51,548 nucleotides of DNA, taken from Cylindrobasidium torrendii FP15055 ss-10 (Eukaryota; Basidiomycota; Agaricomycetes; Agaricales; Physalacriaceae). The DNA is taken from the NCBI GenBank assembly GCA_000934385.1, contig KN880582.1, positions 1 through 51,548 of the forward strand, in the 5' to 3' direction. Positions 10,754 through 20,852 of this stretch are shown one piece after another; the first letter of the stretch is position 1; each line of letters starts with the position of its first letter. The translations under genes and the position numbers were made by a program. The notes below the pieces were generated by a model. The model made no database searches. It was given only the letters and a program-made list of their open reading frames with translations, and was not told the origin of the DNA.

Positions 10754-11798
10754 CCTCACGGAGCCCCACAGTTCGCAAATGCCCGTGTATATATACTCCC
10801 CTCGGGCCTCGGCTACAAAACGAAACGAGGGTACGAAGTTGAGATTATAGAAGTTCTTCCCATCACTATGTCGCCACCGAACCTTAAATGTTCCTATTCC
10901 GTCCAAAATTTCGGGTCGACTCGTGCGCACTTTGTGCTATGGAAATTGGAGATGGAGCTGCATCTCTAGGAAACTCATGGTGATACCACGATGGGGTTTG
11001 AGCTTTGATGTGGAAACCACCAGGCTTCACTCGAGGATTCTACGAATCTTCCCTCGACAAAGCTCTGTTCTCGTATCATACAAGGATGTACCGAAAAGAA
11101 AGAGAAGCTTCAGCTAGCAAATTAGCAAGGATCTAGTGAGATGGGAGCACATGGTCAAATTCTTCCGCACGACTCGGTTGTGGAGAAGGCATTCAAAGTC
11201 GAGACTCGAGATCGTTGCGATGGAATGGGTGGCTGTGTACCCAGATTTGATCCGGGCGGGCAGTCGGCGACGGGTCCTTGACGGGTCCAAGCGTAGAGAA
11301 AATTCGGGGATTTTTCCAGGTTAGGTATACAATGTTGCCGCTTTTCACAAGCGTTCCCACCCCGTGACGCGCGCGCTTTCCATCGTTTCGCGCAGAAGAA
11401 CAAAGAACCAGATAGGTGTGCCCGAAACCCCCGTGTGCCACCATGCGTCGGTATCCAAGCTTTGAGTCGGCCTCAGGGATGCATATCTTGATATGCTCAG
11501 GCGACATATTCAGGCCGATGAGTAGGCGGCGACCTCGCTAACAGCTCGCTTTTTGCCAGGCCGATGCGACGGCCAGCCGCGAGAGAAGAATACCGAAAAT
11601 GTTAGAGTACATAAAAATGACATACAGAAAATAATACATGCCCTATACGCGCGGGCTGAAGCGCTGATGCTAAGAGGGAGGAACTTGTAGTGTACATGTA
11701 GACTCGGACGAAGATGAGCGACTTCACTATCCTTTCTAAGATGAACTGACATGAGCGTTAAGCTTGGAGGTCAGATACTACACTCACCAGAATGGGGA
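10754..11798. other. Gap between two minus-strand hypotheticals, no supported gene
   Basis: A minus-strand frame at 11507-11193 (starting MSPEHIKICIPEAD) is the longest candidate, but it has no domain, no homolog in the window and no convincing splice partner. The rest is short overlapping frames, and some of it is presumably promoter and 3' flank. Confidence 0.4.
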
Positions 11799-12324
11799 TC
11801 AATATCCAAGAGAGGGCCTTCGTGCTTGTCGTCGATATTCGGCACGCGTACGTGTTCGCCTCGGTGTGAGAGGTGTCGCGAGTCCCGCTCTTCTGATAAC
11901 TCGCCTTCCCTCCCAGCTGGCGTCCGCATATATTGGATGAGCAGCATTTGGAGATGCGGGATTCATGTACTGGGGTTGATTTGACGGGGGTTGATTCGGA
12001 TAGCTAACGAGGACAAAACCAATTGGCATAAGTGGTAGAACAACCGCTAGACCCATACCTCAGAAGAGCGTTGTTCTTTCTATCCCAAGACGCCTTGCGG
12101 AGAGAAAACGCAGAATAGAAAGCAAGGACAACAAAGCCGATGAGAAGTGCCCGCTTCCATGCGGCGGGATGCGGTCGTTCGAAGCGAGAATCGAGGCGCA
12201 CAGGGGGAAGAGGCCGTTCATTGGCACCTTCAACGCCAGCTGGGAGAAGAGGCGCGGTTTCATCGTGATTTTGATAATTATTCTTCGTGGAATTGTCGCG
12301 TTTGTGGGATGGTTCTTCAGACAT
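11799..12324 (-). CDS. Hypothetical single-pass membrane protein
   Basis: Two exons, 12324-12059 and 12003-11799, joined over a 55-bp GTATGG...GTTAG intron, give 156 aa. The N-terminal 60 residues are polar and contain TAPLLPAG, a dileucine-like sorting sequence often seen on vacuolar or endosomal membrane proteins. One membrane segment follows, RALLIGFVVLAFYSAFSLR. The C-terminal exon is first Pro/Gln/Asn-rich (SYPNQPPSNQPQYMNPASP) and then strongly basic (TPRRTRTRAEYRRQARRP). I do not recognise the family. The other two frames of exon 2 either hit an early stop or do not fit the splice phase. Confidence 0.55.
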
Positions 12325-12794
12325 GATGCATAAAGTGCGGTGAAGGTGATGGGAGGACGTTAGACATATGGTGGCTGTGTCGTGTCCGCATCAATGCAAT
12401 CGATCATGCCGCTTCAAGCTTCTAAATTTACCGTCAACGACTTGTACTGGGCGAAGTATAGAGATATTAGACTATGTGGACCTTGAGGCTGGATTATTAC
12501 TTTCATAGCTTGACCTTAGTTGTTTTTTTGATCCCCCATCAGAGTACAGTGTACACAAGGCTCACAAGTGCAGCACGATCGCCCTTCGGAGACTGCCGCA
12601 CACAAGACTATTGGCAAAACCGAGGAAATAGTATAGTGTGGGTCCATTGGCAGACAGGCCTATATGTTTCGTCGTTGGTGCTACAGACCTGTCGATCATG
12701 GACCTGATTATGGGCGGTACTGCCTCGTGGTGCGGTATAAGCGCTCGAAATCCTTATCAATTCCGCCATCTCTTCACCCACGACCACTACCACC
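12325..12794. other. Divergent intergenic region
   Basis: This separates the minus-strand membrane protein from the plus-strand DUF6699 gene, so both promoters should lie here. No longer motif was recognised. The sequence just before the ATG at 12795 is rich in CCA/ACC triplets (ACCACTACCACC). Confidence 0.5.
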
Positions 12795-13538
12795 ATGAAC
12801 TTCTGGCCTCAGCAGCAGCCAGCCCAGCAGCAATTCAACAACGCGCTGCCAGCGCAATGGGCAAACGCCTTCCCTGGGCAAGCTCCGTCTCAGCAACAGC
12901 AACAGCTGTTCAACCAGTTCGGTCAGCCAGCAGGAGGCCACGGATTCTGGCCGTTTAACAAAAACGATAACGATCCTTGTAGGTGGGCCCTCCTACGACG
13001 TTTGTTCCGCTCACGCGCCTGTCCAGCGCCATTCCGCGGCTCAAGCAAACACGTCGATCTTCACCCTATTTTGGCTGCTGACACGACGCTGGTGGCGTAC
13101 AATGTCACGACGAAGCCGAATGCTGGCATCAATCCGTACGCGTACACGCAGAATGCACATTACCCGTCGACCAGGTTGCCGACAAAGTGTGTGCGGCTGG
13201 TGTCGCTGGCATTTCCGTGGATGATCGAGGTCAAAGGCGCCGGAGGCGTGACCGTGGGAATGATCTGGGAGGCGCTCCATGCAATGTTCCAGGTCGAATT
13301 GCAAGACTCGGAGTGGGGTGCTGCCATTCTCGACAGGAAGATCCGGACGGCCATAGAGAAGGCGTCGAAAAAGCGCACCGAGGGTAAGAAGGATACGAAG
13401 TTAAGGCGAATCGACTGGCTTGGGGACGCAGTCTATTTCAGAGGGCTGGACCGAGACCCCGAATTTGAGAAGGCGCGGTTACTACCTGGTCAAGACGCAG
13501 TGGCGGACACATGGGTGGTCAAGATGTCGACATCCTAG
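12795..13538 (+). CDS. DUF6699 domain protein with Gln-rich N-terminus
   Basis: Exons 12795-12978 and 13027-13538, with a 48-bp intron that is in frame and stop-free, give 231 aa spliced or 247 aa if retained. The first 60 residues are Gln/Asn/Pro-rich (FWPQQQPAQQQFNN) and probably disordered. The rest matches the DUF6699 pattern of agaricomycete proteins: DLHPILAADTTLVAYNV, then LPTKCVRLVSLAFPWMIEV, GVTVGMIWEALHAMF, SEWGAAILDRKIRTAIEKA, and the typical RRIDWLGDAVYFRGL near the end. The domain is found in large lineage-specific families in mushrooms and has no known activity. The gene stands alone here. Confidence is high for the family and low for any role. Confidence 0.8.
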   Translation: MNFWPQQQPAQQQFNNALPAQWANAFPGQAPSQQQQQLFNQFGQPAGGHGFWPFNKNDNDPCRWALLRRLFRSRACPAPFRGSSKHVDLHPILAADTTLVAYNVTTKPNAGINPYAYTQNAHYPSTRLPTKCVRLVSLAFPWMIEVKGAGGVTVGMIWEALHAMFQVELQDSEWGAAILDRKIRTAIEKASKKRTEGKKDTKLRRIDWLGDAVYFRGLDRDPEFEKARLLPGQDAVADTWVVKMSTS

Positions 13539-15037
13539 GGAAGTACATTATCTATCACAGAATCTACGTATACATCACTATCCTCTTCTGTATTCCGAGA
13601 GTCCACTCTATGATCTATCTCTTTTTCACTGGTAGGTATATATAATTCACCGGTCAATGCTTCTTTATCTGTAATTCGCGTTGCATCGTCAAACAATGAG
13701 AACTGCATTGCGGATTGGCTGTTCACCGAGCCAGTGGCCGGAATACGGAGTGCCGTAGCTTCGAAGAAAGTCCTCAATGTTTGGTTGCTGCCTTCTAATA
13801 CGGCCCCTTAAGAATCAATAAATGCTATATTGTAGATCTTGAACGCGACAATCTCAGCAATCCCGTCGCTATAGTGCAAGAATCTAGTGGAAGAATAGAC
13901 TCGGCGACCGCCACGCGTTTCTGACCCGTATGCAGATGATAGGCAATGTATGGAACGACCTGTGCTTAAATCTATGATATTTGATGATGTATATATGTGC
14001 CTTCATGAGAGATTGCTCACAATGATAAAATCAAATTCAAGCATATTTCGCTGTAAGTAGCCTTGCAGCTTACTGCTCCCCGGAGTGCGAGAAAATACAT
14101 TAGAAGCAGCATCGTGCGCATTGTCATCCAATGTGAGATAAACGGATAGTTACTCTCCATGACTGGGGCTCTAAAACGGATCCCTTGTCCAGGTATGTCG
14201 AAAAGGATCCCGAGCTCAAAAGGACATGTGTGTCGTCTTCGAGTTCTTCAAGTTATCCTGCAATAACGGCCAATTGAGTGCCGGTAAGCTATTATGGCGC
14301 CTCAGTTCTCGTTATCTCATTGCACCGTTCACGAGTTCCCCGCCGCTTCTTCAACCACGAAGAAGAGATGTTGTCGGACACCCTCGTTGTCGAGCTTCTG
14401 CTTGGGACAGAGGGCAAGTTCGGCGCATTCAGTAAAGTAAAACCAGACATCCTCGTCGAATAAAAACAACACGATGAGCATGGAGAACGCGGAGTGCTCG
14501 GAGTATCATGACCGGAGATGTGCTTGTAGTGGCGTATTATGAGGAGATACAGGCAAAGACTCTTGGGCATCGTCTCCATAATTGACTATAGACACACCAT
14601 TAGACCTTATTCGAGCATTTTGAATACTTCAATCAGCGATGGCTACCTCAAAAGTCAAGATCCGTCCTGCAACTATGAAGGTGAACTCGTTGAACTTGCA
14701 TTGAAAACATACAAGTCTAACCCCTGCAATAATCACGAGTGGGAGCTCTGATTGGATCGCACAAATTGTGGTTTGTTGTCGGTTCTGCAACTCGTCTCGT
14801 GGGCATCCAACGTAATACAATGCCGCATGATCACGGCTTCCGCATTCGGACGTGAGGTATTCTTTTTAAGGAACACGAGCTAAACACTACCAGAAGGGTT
14901 CGTCTGCGGCCTCTTGGTATGTCATTAGGCCATTCTCCCCTTGTCTGTCGTACCTCTCAGCGGAGAATCCGTCCCCGTATAAGACAGTACTAGAATGAAG
15001 ACGTCTGCCAAGTTCCAGCCACTACGACCTCTCGACA
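13539..15037. other. 1.5-kb gap, no supported gene
   Basis: Only short frames occur. A minus-strand frame at 13777-13535 (80 codons, acidic) has no support beyond being open. The last 60 bp carry the promoter of the first AA9 gene. Confidence 0.45.
14978..14983 (+). promoter_or_regulatory. TATA box of AA9 gene A
   Basis: TATAAG lies about 55-60 bp before the ATG at 15038. The inverted paralog has TATAAAG at the equivalent distance, which supports both as core promoter elements. Confidence 0.45.
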
Positions 15038-15952
15038 ATGAGGCTCATTACTACAGCTTTCGCTATTCCCCTCCTCGCTCAGTCTGTGGTTGGTCACTGT
15101 AGATATACTTCTTACCCTCTATTTGACGCACTGACAACTGTGCACAGACATTTGGACCACTCTGACGACAGGATCGGGCCAGTCCAAAGCTGCAGTGCGC
15201 CAACCAATAAACAATTCACCCGTCGAGGACGTCACTAGCAACAATATACGCTGTAATGTCAGTCCTGGCGCGGCGACAGAGACTGTATCTGTCGCTGCTG
15301 GCTCGAGCATCGGCTTCATCCTGGACAACACGATCTACCACCAAGGCCCTGCCGCGATTTATTTGGGCAAGGCGCCAACGACTGCGGCAGCCTGGGACGG
15401 TAGTGGTGCAAACTGGTTCAAGGTATGCGTAATTCTTTAGTCGATGAATGAGCTGACAGTTGGACTTACTCTGATAGATCGCGGAATGGGGCGCGACATT
15501 CAACCCATTCAATTTCGTAGACTACAACCTCGGCGCTCTGAGTACGACAATCCCAAAGAGCATTCCTAGTGGCGACGTGAGTACACCCCAACGCGTGAAC
15601 GCTCTGACAAACCTGTGATGCCAGTATCTCGTCCGCATCGAACAAATCGGCCTGCATGTCGCTGGGTCCCCCCAGTTCTACATCTCATGCGCCCAAATCA
15701 CCGTCACTGGTGGCGGAAGTGCCAATCCGTCCAAGGTTTCTATCCCAGGATACGTTGCCAAGAACGGTGAGTCGCACAGGTTGAAATGATGTTCTGGCAC
15801 TCATGCATTGATCGTTAGATCCTGGTCTTACCGTCAACATCTACAACCCTGTTCCAACTGCGTACAAGGTACATCTCTGAATCCATTGCACATTCCTGCA
15901 TTGCTGACCTTGCATCGTCTAGGTTCCGGGACCTGCAGTGTTCCAAGGATAA
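15038..15952 (+). CDS. AA9 lytic polysaccharide monooxygenase, gene A
   Basis: Six exons (15038-15098, 15148-15422, 15478-15576, 15625-15766, 15819-15868, 15923-15952) join in frame to 218 aa. A signal peptide ends at VVG, leaving His20 as residue 1 of the mature enzyme, as the copper-binding histidine brace requires. The second brace histidine is in [12 protein letters not shown] (the HxGPxxxYL motif of AA9). The axial site is [11 protein letters not shown], with Gln and Tyr. Cysteines in RCNVS and YISC probably form the usual disulfide. No CBM1 is attached and the mature protein is short (199 aa). It is a secreted enzyme that cleaves cellulose or related glucans by oxidation. It lies tail to tail with paralog B. 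Confidence 0.92.
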
Positions 15953-16176
15953 TGCGCAACGCGGAATGTCATTTTGATCTTCATTCTGTTTGGGGTCGCT
16001 CGCTCTTCGAACCTTAACCAACCTGTGTACTATTTGTTTGAATGCTTTCACACCATATTGCGAGATTCGTGCTCTCAGAAAGCGATTGAGCCGAAGGAAA
16101 ATGACATGCAATTACACTGAGTATCTCGTTCATATAGTCAATGTCGCTCGACCCCATTGACAGTAGAGCGTAAAAA

Positions 16177-17034
16177 TTATCCAGAGAAGACAGCTGGGCC
16201 AGGGACCTGTATTGGACATGAGCTTTATACGCCTGGTGAATTAGGTCCAACGCACGGTGTATGCAGTAGGCACAGGGTTATAGATGTTGACTGTGATGCT
16301 CGGGTCATCGTTGGTGATGTAGCCAGGAATGGCGACCTTTTCTGGGCTAGCGTTTCCTCCCCCAGTGATAGATATTTGTGCGCAGGAGATGTAGAACTGA
16401 GGCGATCCGGAGACGTGCAAGCCTATATGCTCGATGCGAAGGAGGTACTGCAGCCTTGCATCAATACAAGCTGAATGGAAAGGAGAGGGAGACACTGACC
16501 TCGCCATCCGGTACGCTGGAGGGAATGGTCGTGTTGTGCGCGCTCCATTGGTAGTCGATGAAGGCGAAGGGATCAAACGTCGCACCCCATTCGGCGATCT
16601 AAGCAACATCGACTCAGCTCACAGATGATGTAAAGTGAAAAAACCGCGCGCCTTGAACCAGTTCTCGCCGGAGCCGTCCCACTCTGCTGCAGTCGACGGG
16701 GCTTGGCCAAGATAGATTGCAGCAGGGCCCTGGTGGTAGAGTGTATTATCGAGGAGGAATCCTACGAGGTCTCCAGCAGCGACTTCGACTGTCTCGGTCG
16801 CGTCTCCTGGTGTAACATTGCAAGTTGCGTCGGCTGTCTCGATATCCGTGACAGGCGAGTTGTTGATGGGCTGGCGAACCGCCGCTGTGGACGTAGTTCC
16901 ATCGCCAGTGACCAGCGTCGTCCAGATGTCTGTGTCATGATTAAGCTGAATAGAATAACTATGTGACGAGGGAAGGACTGACAGTGGGCAGACACGGTGT
17001 GAGCAGCAAGAAGGAGGGCGGCAAGATACTTCAT
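16177..17034 (-). CDS. AA9 lytic polysaccharide monooxygenase, gene B
   Basis: Five exons (17034-16983, 16929-16652, 16598-16500, 16447-16256, 16206-16177) give 216 aa. The signal peptide [16 protein letters not shown] leaves His17 first. The other copper-site parts match gene [14 protein letters not shown] and [11 protein letters not shown]. The ends also match (VPGPAVF). The second intron begins with GC (after TTCAAG), so it must be a GC-AG intron; no in-frame GT alternative was seen. Gene A has one extra intron inside what is here a single 192-nt exon, at the NG|DPG point, and the coding length is identical. This is a secreted copper enzyme acting on polysaccharide. Confidence 0.92.
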
Positions 17035-17085
17035 TTTCGAGGATTAGAAGGGAAACTGTGGGAGGGCCAGAAAAATGAAACAGAC

Positions 17086-17092
17086 CTTTATA
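17086..17092 (-). promoter_or_regulatory. TATA box of AA9 gene B
   Basis: Read on the minus strand it is TATAAAG, 52 bp before the ATG at 17034. This is the same spacing as in gene A. Confidence 0.5.
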
Positions 17093-18250
17093 CCAGCGCC
17101 CATCACGACGAAAGGTAATCGAAAGTCAAATACTTTGGCGAAGTATAACCGTATATGAGACAAATTATCCGCAACGCGACCAATACGCAGTCATGCCTGC
17201 TCGAGACCTACAGCAATAACGCGAAGAACAAGCGTTAAGGAACGATACATACGCGGATTGGCCTCAATCGCGTCACCTGCAAAAGAGTTGCAAAAGAGAC
17301 GCGCTTGAGGGTCCGGTCCAGGTCCAGCAACAGGTGTGCTCAAGAAGCATGAATATCACACACCTCGCAAAGGTTCTTTGCATATCATAAGTGGAGCTTC
17401 GAGTAGCCGACAATCATCCTGTATATTGAGAGTCTATCGTCACGCGAGTGCGATACTGAATCTTTCTGAACAGGATGTCCCGCGAGAGGCATGGCTGTAT
17501 TGCTCGAGTATTGCTACCAAACACTTATGAATTGAGAGTCATGGTGAGAAGGAAGAGGCGGTCCGCATCCGGGCCGACTGTCAGATTACGGCCGAGGGGA
17601 GCGTTTGGCAAACAGAAACAAGCAAGCGCCACGATATCAGCATAAGCATAAGACTTTGTTCATGCTGATTACACTAGCCAAGCTCGTAGAAAATAGGGAA
17701 ACAAACTGATCCATTGAAGCCTGCTGTTTTTTCAACAGTAGGCATTATGGTTAAGCAATAAAGAGATGACTTACGCATCGAAGTCCGTATATTCTTTCTC
17801 CAGCACTCGCATCATGATCATAAAAATTGCACGCGTTCTTGAGCGAAGATTTTTCCCGCCTCCAGAGTGATATACAGTTGATATCCGAGCATGATATCGG
17901 CAAAATCGGGGCACGACAATTGCCCAGCTCAAGACCTGCTCGTTCTCCTACACTAGGCTACGGCTGGGCGCATCAGCTGGCGCAGAATGCCGTTCGACTC
18001 GTTAGAATCCTCTGTGATGTCTTTTGGGGCCTACTCTTCGACCGCGCAACTGATCCTCTCACAGGCCGTCAATGAAGTAGAAGCGAAACATGCCAATATT
18101 GTCCATGATTTCAGAGAGCCAAATGAAGCAGTCGTAACAAGAAATTCTGAGTCAATGCAGGCTGTTTGTTCCTACACGTGTGCGCTGTTGAATACAAACC
18201 ACCATGTCCTTGAAGCAAAACCTCAAGCACAGACCTGGCTACCCGTCAGT
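17093..18250. other. Gap with upstream sequence of family F copy F3
   Basis: No domain was recognised. Near the right end, ACAAACCACCATGTCC at 18195-18210 matches the start region of the 32.5 kb family F gene, but the ATG at 18206 leads to a stop after 16 codons (see findings). An open frame runs from 17987 into F3, yet its first 88 codons have no family counterpart. Confidence 0.5.
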
Positions 18251-18745
18251 ATGACTGAAATTGATGCTAAGGAGCGACTGAAGCTTCGTAGGGAAATCAC
18301 AGACCCGGAACCAGAGATGCTTCCTCTGCACGAGTACGTGTACGGGTATCTCATCACGAGAGACGTCCAGAAACGATTTCTCGAGACGCACCCCGAAGTA
18401 AAACCCCACTACACCAGCCCAGCGAATGTCCTTGTCGCACGCGCTTCTACACTCGCAGGCCCATGGACAAGAGAATTTATGGCGCCTGTATTCACCAAGG
18501 ACAATGAACCAGCCCATTGTCTGGTTTATGTCATGTTCGGATTACGTCCTGGACACGGGCCAGATATGCGCTCAAGAACTCGCGCGCAGTATGATGCGTT
18601 AGAGAAGGAATTAGGCTTGGAGAGCCAGCAGCCTCAGTGGTACCGGATTTTACGGAGTGCGTGTCCACTCATTGATTGGTGCGCGGCCTTGAGTGACTAC
18701 TTTACAGAACGACCGGCTGGGGTTGACTGGGAGGATGTCTATTAG
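18251..18745 (+). CDS. Family F small protein, copy F3
   Basis: A single open exon gives 164 aa. I chose the ATG at 18251 because MTEIDAKERLKLRRE aligns with the MPDLNEEEMVATAQARAK starts of the 41-43 kb copies; the frame is also open back to 17987. Recognisable family parts are EYVYGYLITRDVQKRFLETHPE, LAGPWTREFMAPVFTKDNEP, AHCLVYVMF and LESQQPQWYRI. The C-terminus is GVDWEDVY. It belongs with the 32.5 kb gene in the YVYG(Y/H)LIT subfamily. The last intron seen in that gene is absent and is replaced by an in-frame run through IDWCAALSDYFTE. Soluble, function unknown. Confidence 0.65.
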   Translation: MTEIDAKERLKLRREITDPEPEMLPLHEYVYGYLITRDVQKRFLETHPEVKPHYTSPANVLVARASTLAGPWTREFMAPVFTKDNEPAHCLVYVMFGLRPGHGPDMRSRTRAQYDALEKELGLESQQPQWYRILRSACPLIDWCAALSDYFTERPAGVDWEDVY

Positions 18746-19351
18746 TCTGGTTCCCTGGGATAAGGCTCAGATCGTCAGCTTTCATTATCATTGTATTCCT
18801 GCCAGCACGACACCTTGAGACTCTGTGCCCGAATTTGCCATGTGTTCGTCGCCCAGCCAGACCCATCAGTGGCCGAAAGAGGCATTGGGTTACCGTTCTC
18901 ACCTACTAGACCTAGGATTATAAACCGAGGCATTGTATTACCTGCGGTGTATTCGGCTTGCGAGCTAGACTTGTAATTCCAAAATTCCGAGTCTTTGAGT
19001 CCATTCTTCCAACCCCCAATCTCAATGATACCGCGTAACTCCTCATTGAAGCTGTTACAAAGTTTTCACAATTACGAGGGCATCTTGTTGTCCGTAAGGA
19101 CCCTATTGTGATAAGTCTCTAAGGTTGATAATAAGAGAGCCGTATTCTACAATCCGGGTCCCAAGGACACGAACAAAGAACAAAATCCTCGGCCCTTGTG
19201 CCATAGTTCACTATTTTGGCGGTAGTTGAGCCCGGTAAGTGAACAGAATACTAGCTGTCCAAATCGACTCTGTATTTACTCTACACTTTCCATCAAATAA
19301 TTCCAATTCCATAAAATTGAGACGAAGTGTTGTGGCGTCGGTGAGACGCTC
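18746..19351. other. Intergenic, no supported gene
   Basis: This is the 3' side of both F3 (plus) and the small minus-strand gene, so it holds two terminators. I see no domain-bearing frame. Confidence 0.5.
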
Positions 19352-19809
19352 TTATACAAATCCACCAACATCACGTCTAAGACCCAACACAAAAGATGCA
19401 TGCTTAAAAATGCCCCAGTATTCGTCAAGAATCTTGCGCTGGGCCTTCGGAAGCTTGACCTGCGCCATGCCCTCGATGCGTTTCTTGTACGAACGCAGCA
19501 GTAGAGCCTCGGTGGTGGTAGCTTCTGCCGTCCGGATGCACTTCTGTAGAAGCGGCTGCAAGGGCGCTAGGTCGTCGATGAGGGCATTTGCCATGAGCTG
19601 GTTCTCGAGCTTCGCCGCAATACGGTCGACCTCTTCAGGTGTCCAGAGATTTCCTCCGGGAGTTAGTGGCACCGGCTCTTCTATTGCACAAATTTCAGAC
19701 TCGTAAGCGATCTGATTAGTTAGGAAAGGATGAACTCACCAACGTCAAGCTTCTCGAATTGCATGAGGAGGTCATCCATGGTCGTTGCTTGTTGTGGCTG
19801 AGAGGACAT
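19352..19809 (-). CDS. Small hypothetical protein
   Basis: Exons 19809-19740 and 19680-19352 joined over a 59-bp GTGAGT...CAATAG intron give 132 aa. Acceptors at nearer AGs would run into a stop, so this join is the one that keeps the frame. The protein starts MSSQPQQATTMDDLLMQFEKLDV (an inner ATG at 19779 is also possible). It is acidic at the front, then helical: LWTPEEVDRIAAKLENQL, LAPLQPLLQKCIRTAE, LLLRSYKKRIEGMAQVKLPKAQRKILDEYWGIF. There is no signal, membrane segment or known domain. The amphipathic helices suggest a binding or adaptor protein, but this is inference. Confidence 0.55.
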
Positions 19810-20852
19810 TGCGACAGTCGTGAATGATATTCGAAGTCTGGGGAGTCTCGAGGTGGTTCAGGAGGTACACTCCGTACGTAGGCCGCAAGGCCGGGATCCG
19901 CAAGATGGTGGTTCGTAGTGAAGGCCGAACACATGTTCGAGGGTTGAGTGTGGGAAATTGATGGATTGATGTCCCATCAATCCTCACTACTGGACCCCGG
20001 CATCGATTTATATCTCATTTGTACGACAAAGACGCCCACGTTTACTAGCCAATCATGCACGTATCGATGGAATAGAATTTTTGACTGTTGTCGAAGAATG
20101 CACTTGTCTCTGAACGAGAGAGGCACACTACGAAAGTCTTCAGGCTCGTAGCTTCCTGTTCGCTGTTTAACTCCAGCTGACATTCTGAATAGCCTACAGT
20201 TCGATTTTAAGGTCTTTGATTTGAAATGCCACATTTATTCTATATGTGTTACCGGATACGGGGTACTTTTCTCCCAGTTAGACCATCTTCCCATGTTAGG
20301 TCTGTCGTTATTCTTTGTTCGTCTTATCCTATGGCCTCTTTGATTCATCATCTGTGGACCATAGCTCTAATGATCGGATACAGTAGCTGCCCCGCATGAT
20401 AGAATATACTGGGCATTTGCCTCACTTTTCGACACCACGTCGAGGTCCGCGCAAAGTCGCAGACACCGAGTCGATCGAGTGGCCATGTTAAATCTAACGG
20501 CCGTCTCACGAATTGCACTTACAATTTGATCATGAGAAACGAGAACACCCATCTTAACATTCTATATCAGCTGCGACTTCGGGAATATAGCCCCTACTAT
20601 CAATTTGCAAGCTAGCTCATGAGAACAGTCCGAAGACGGGTCCACAGAAACATCTATGTTAACACGTCCGCTGTGCACAGGCCTTTCCATAAACTCTACA
20701 CGATTCGTTTGTTCATTCCAATTCGTCCATTCCCTAATAATAAAAGTACAACATGATCTACCCGTAAATATGGCATTAGACATAGCAAAGCATGGACTTA
20801 TCCTTCGTCGCAGAGCGCACCCACTCCATATAATTATGTTTAACCGAAACCC
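19810..20852. other. 1-kb gap, no supported gene
   Basis: AT-richer than its neighbours and holding only short frames. I see nothing that I can name. Confidence 0.5.

Noticed and set aside
11193..11507. Minus-strand frame containing GGFGHTYLV, like a kinase glycine loop
   Set aside because: No other kinase motif follows and the frame has no splice partner; chance likeness.
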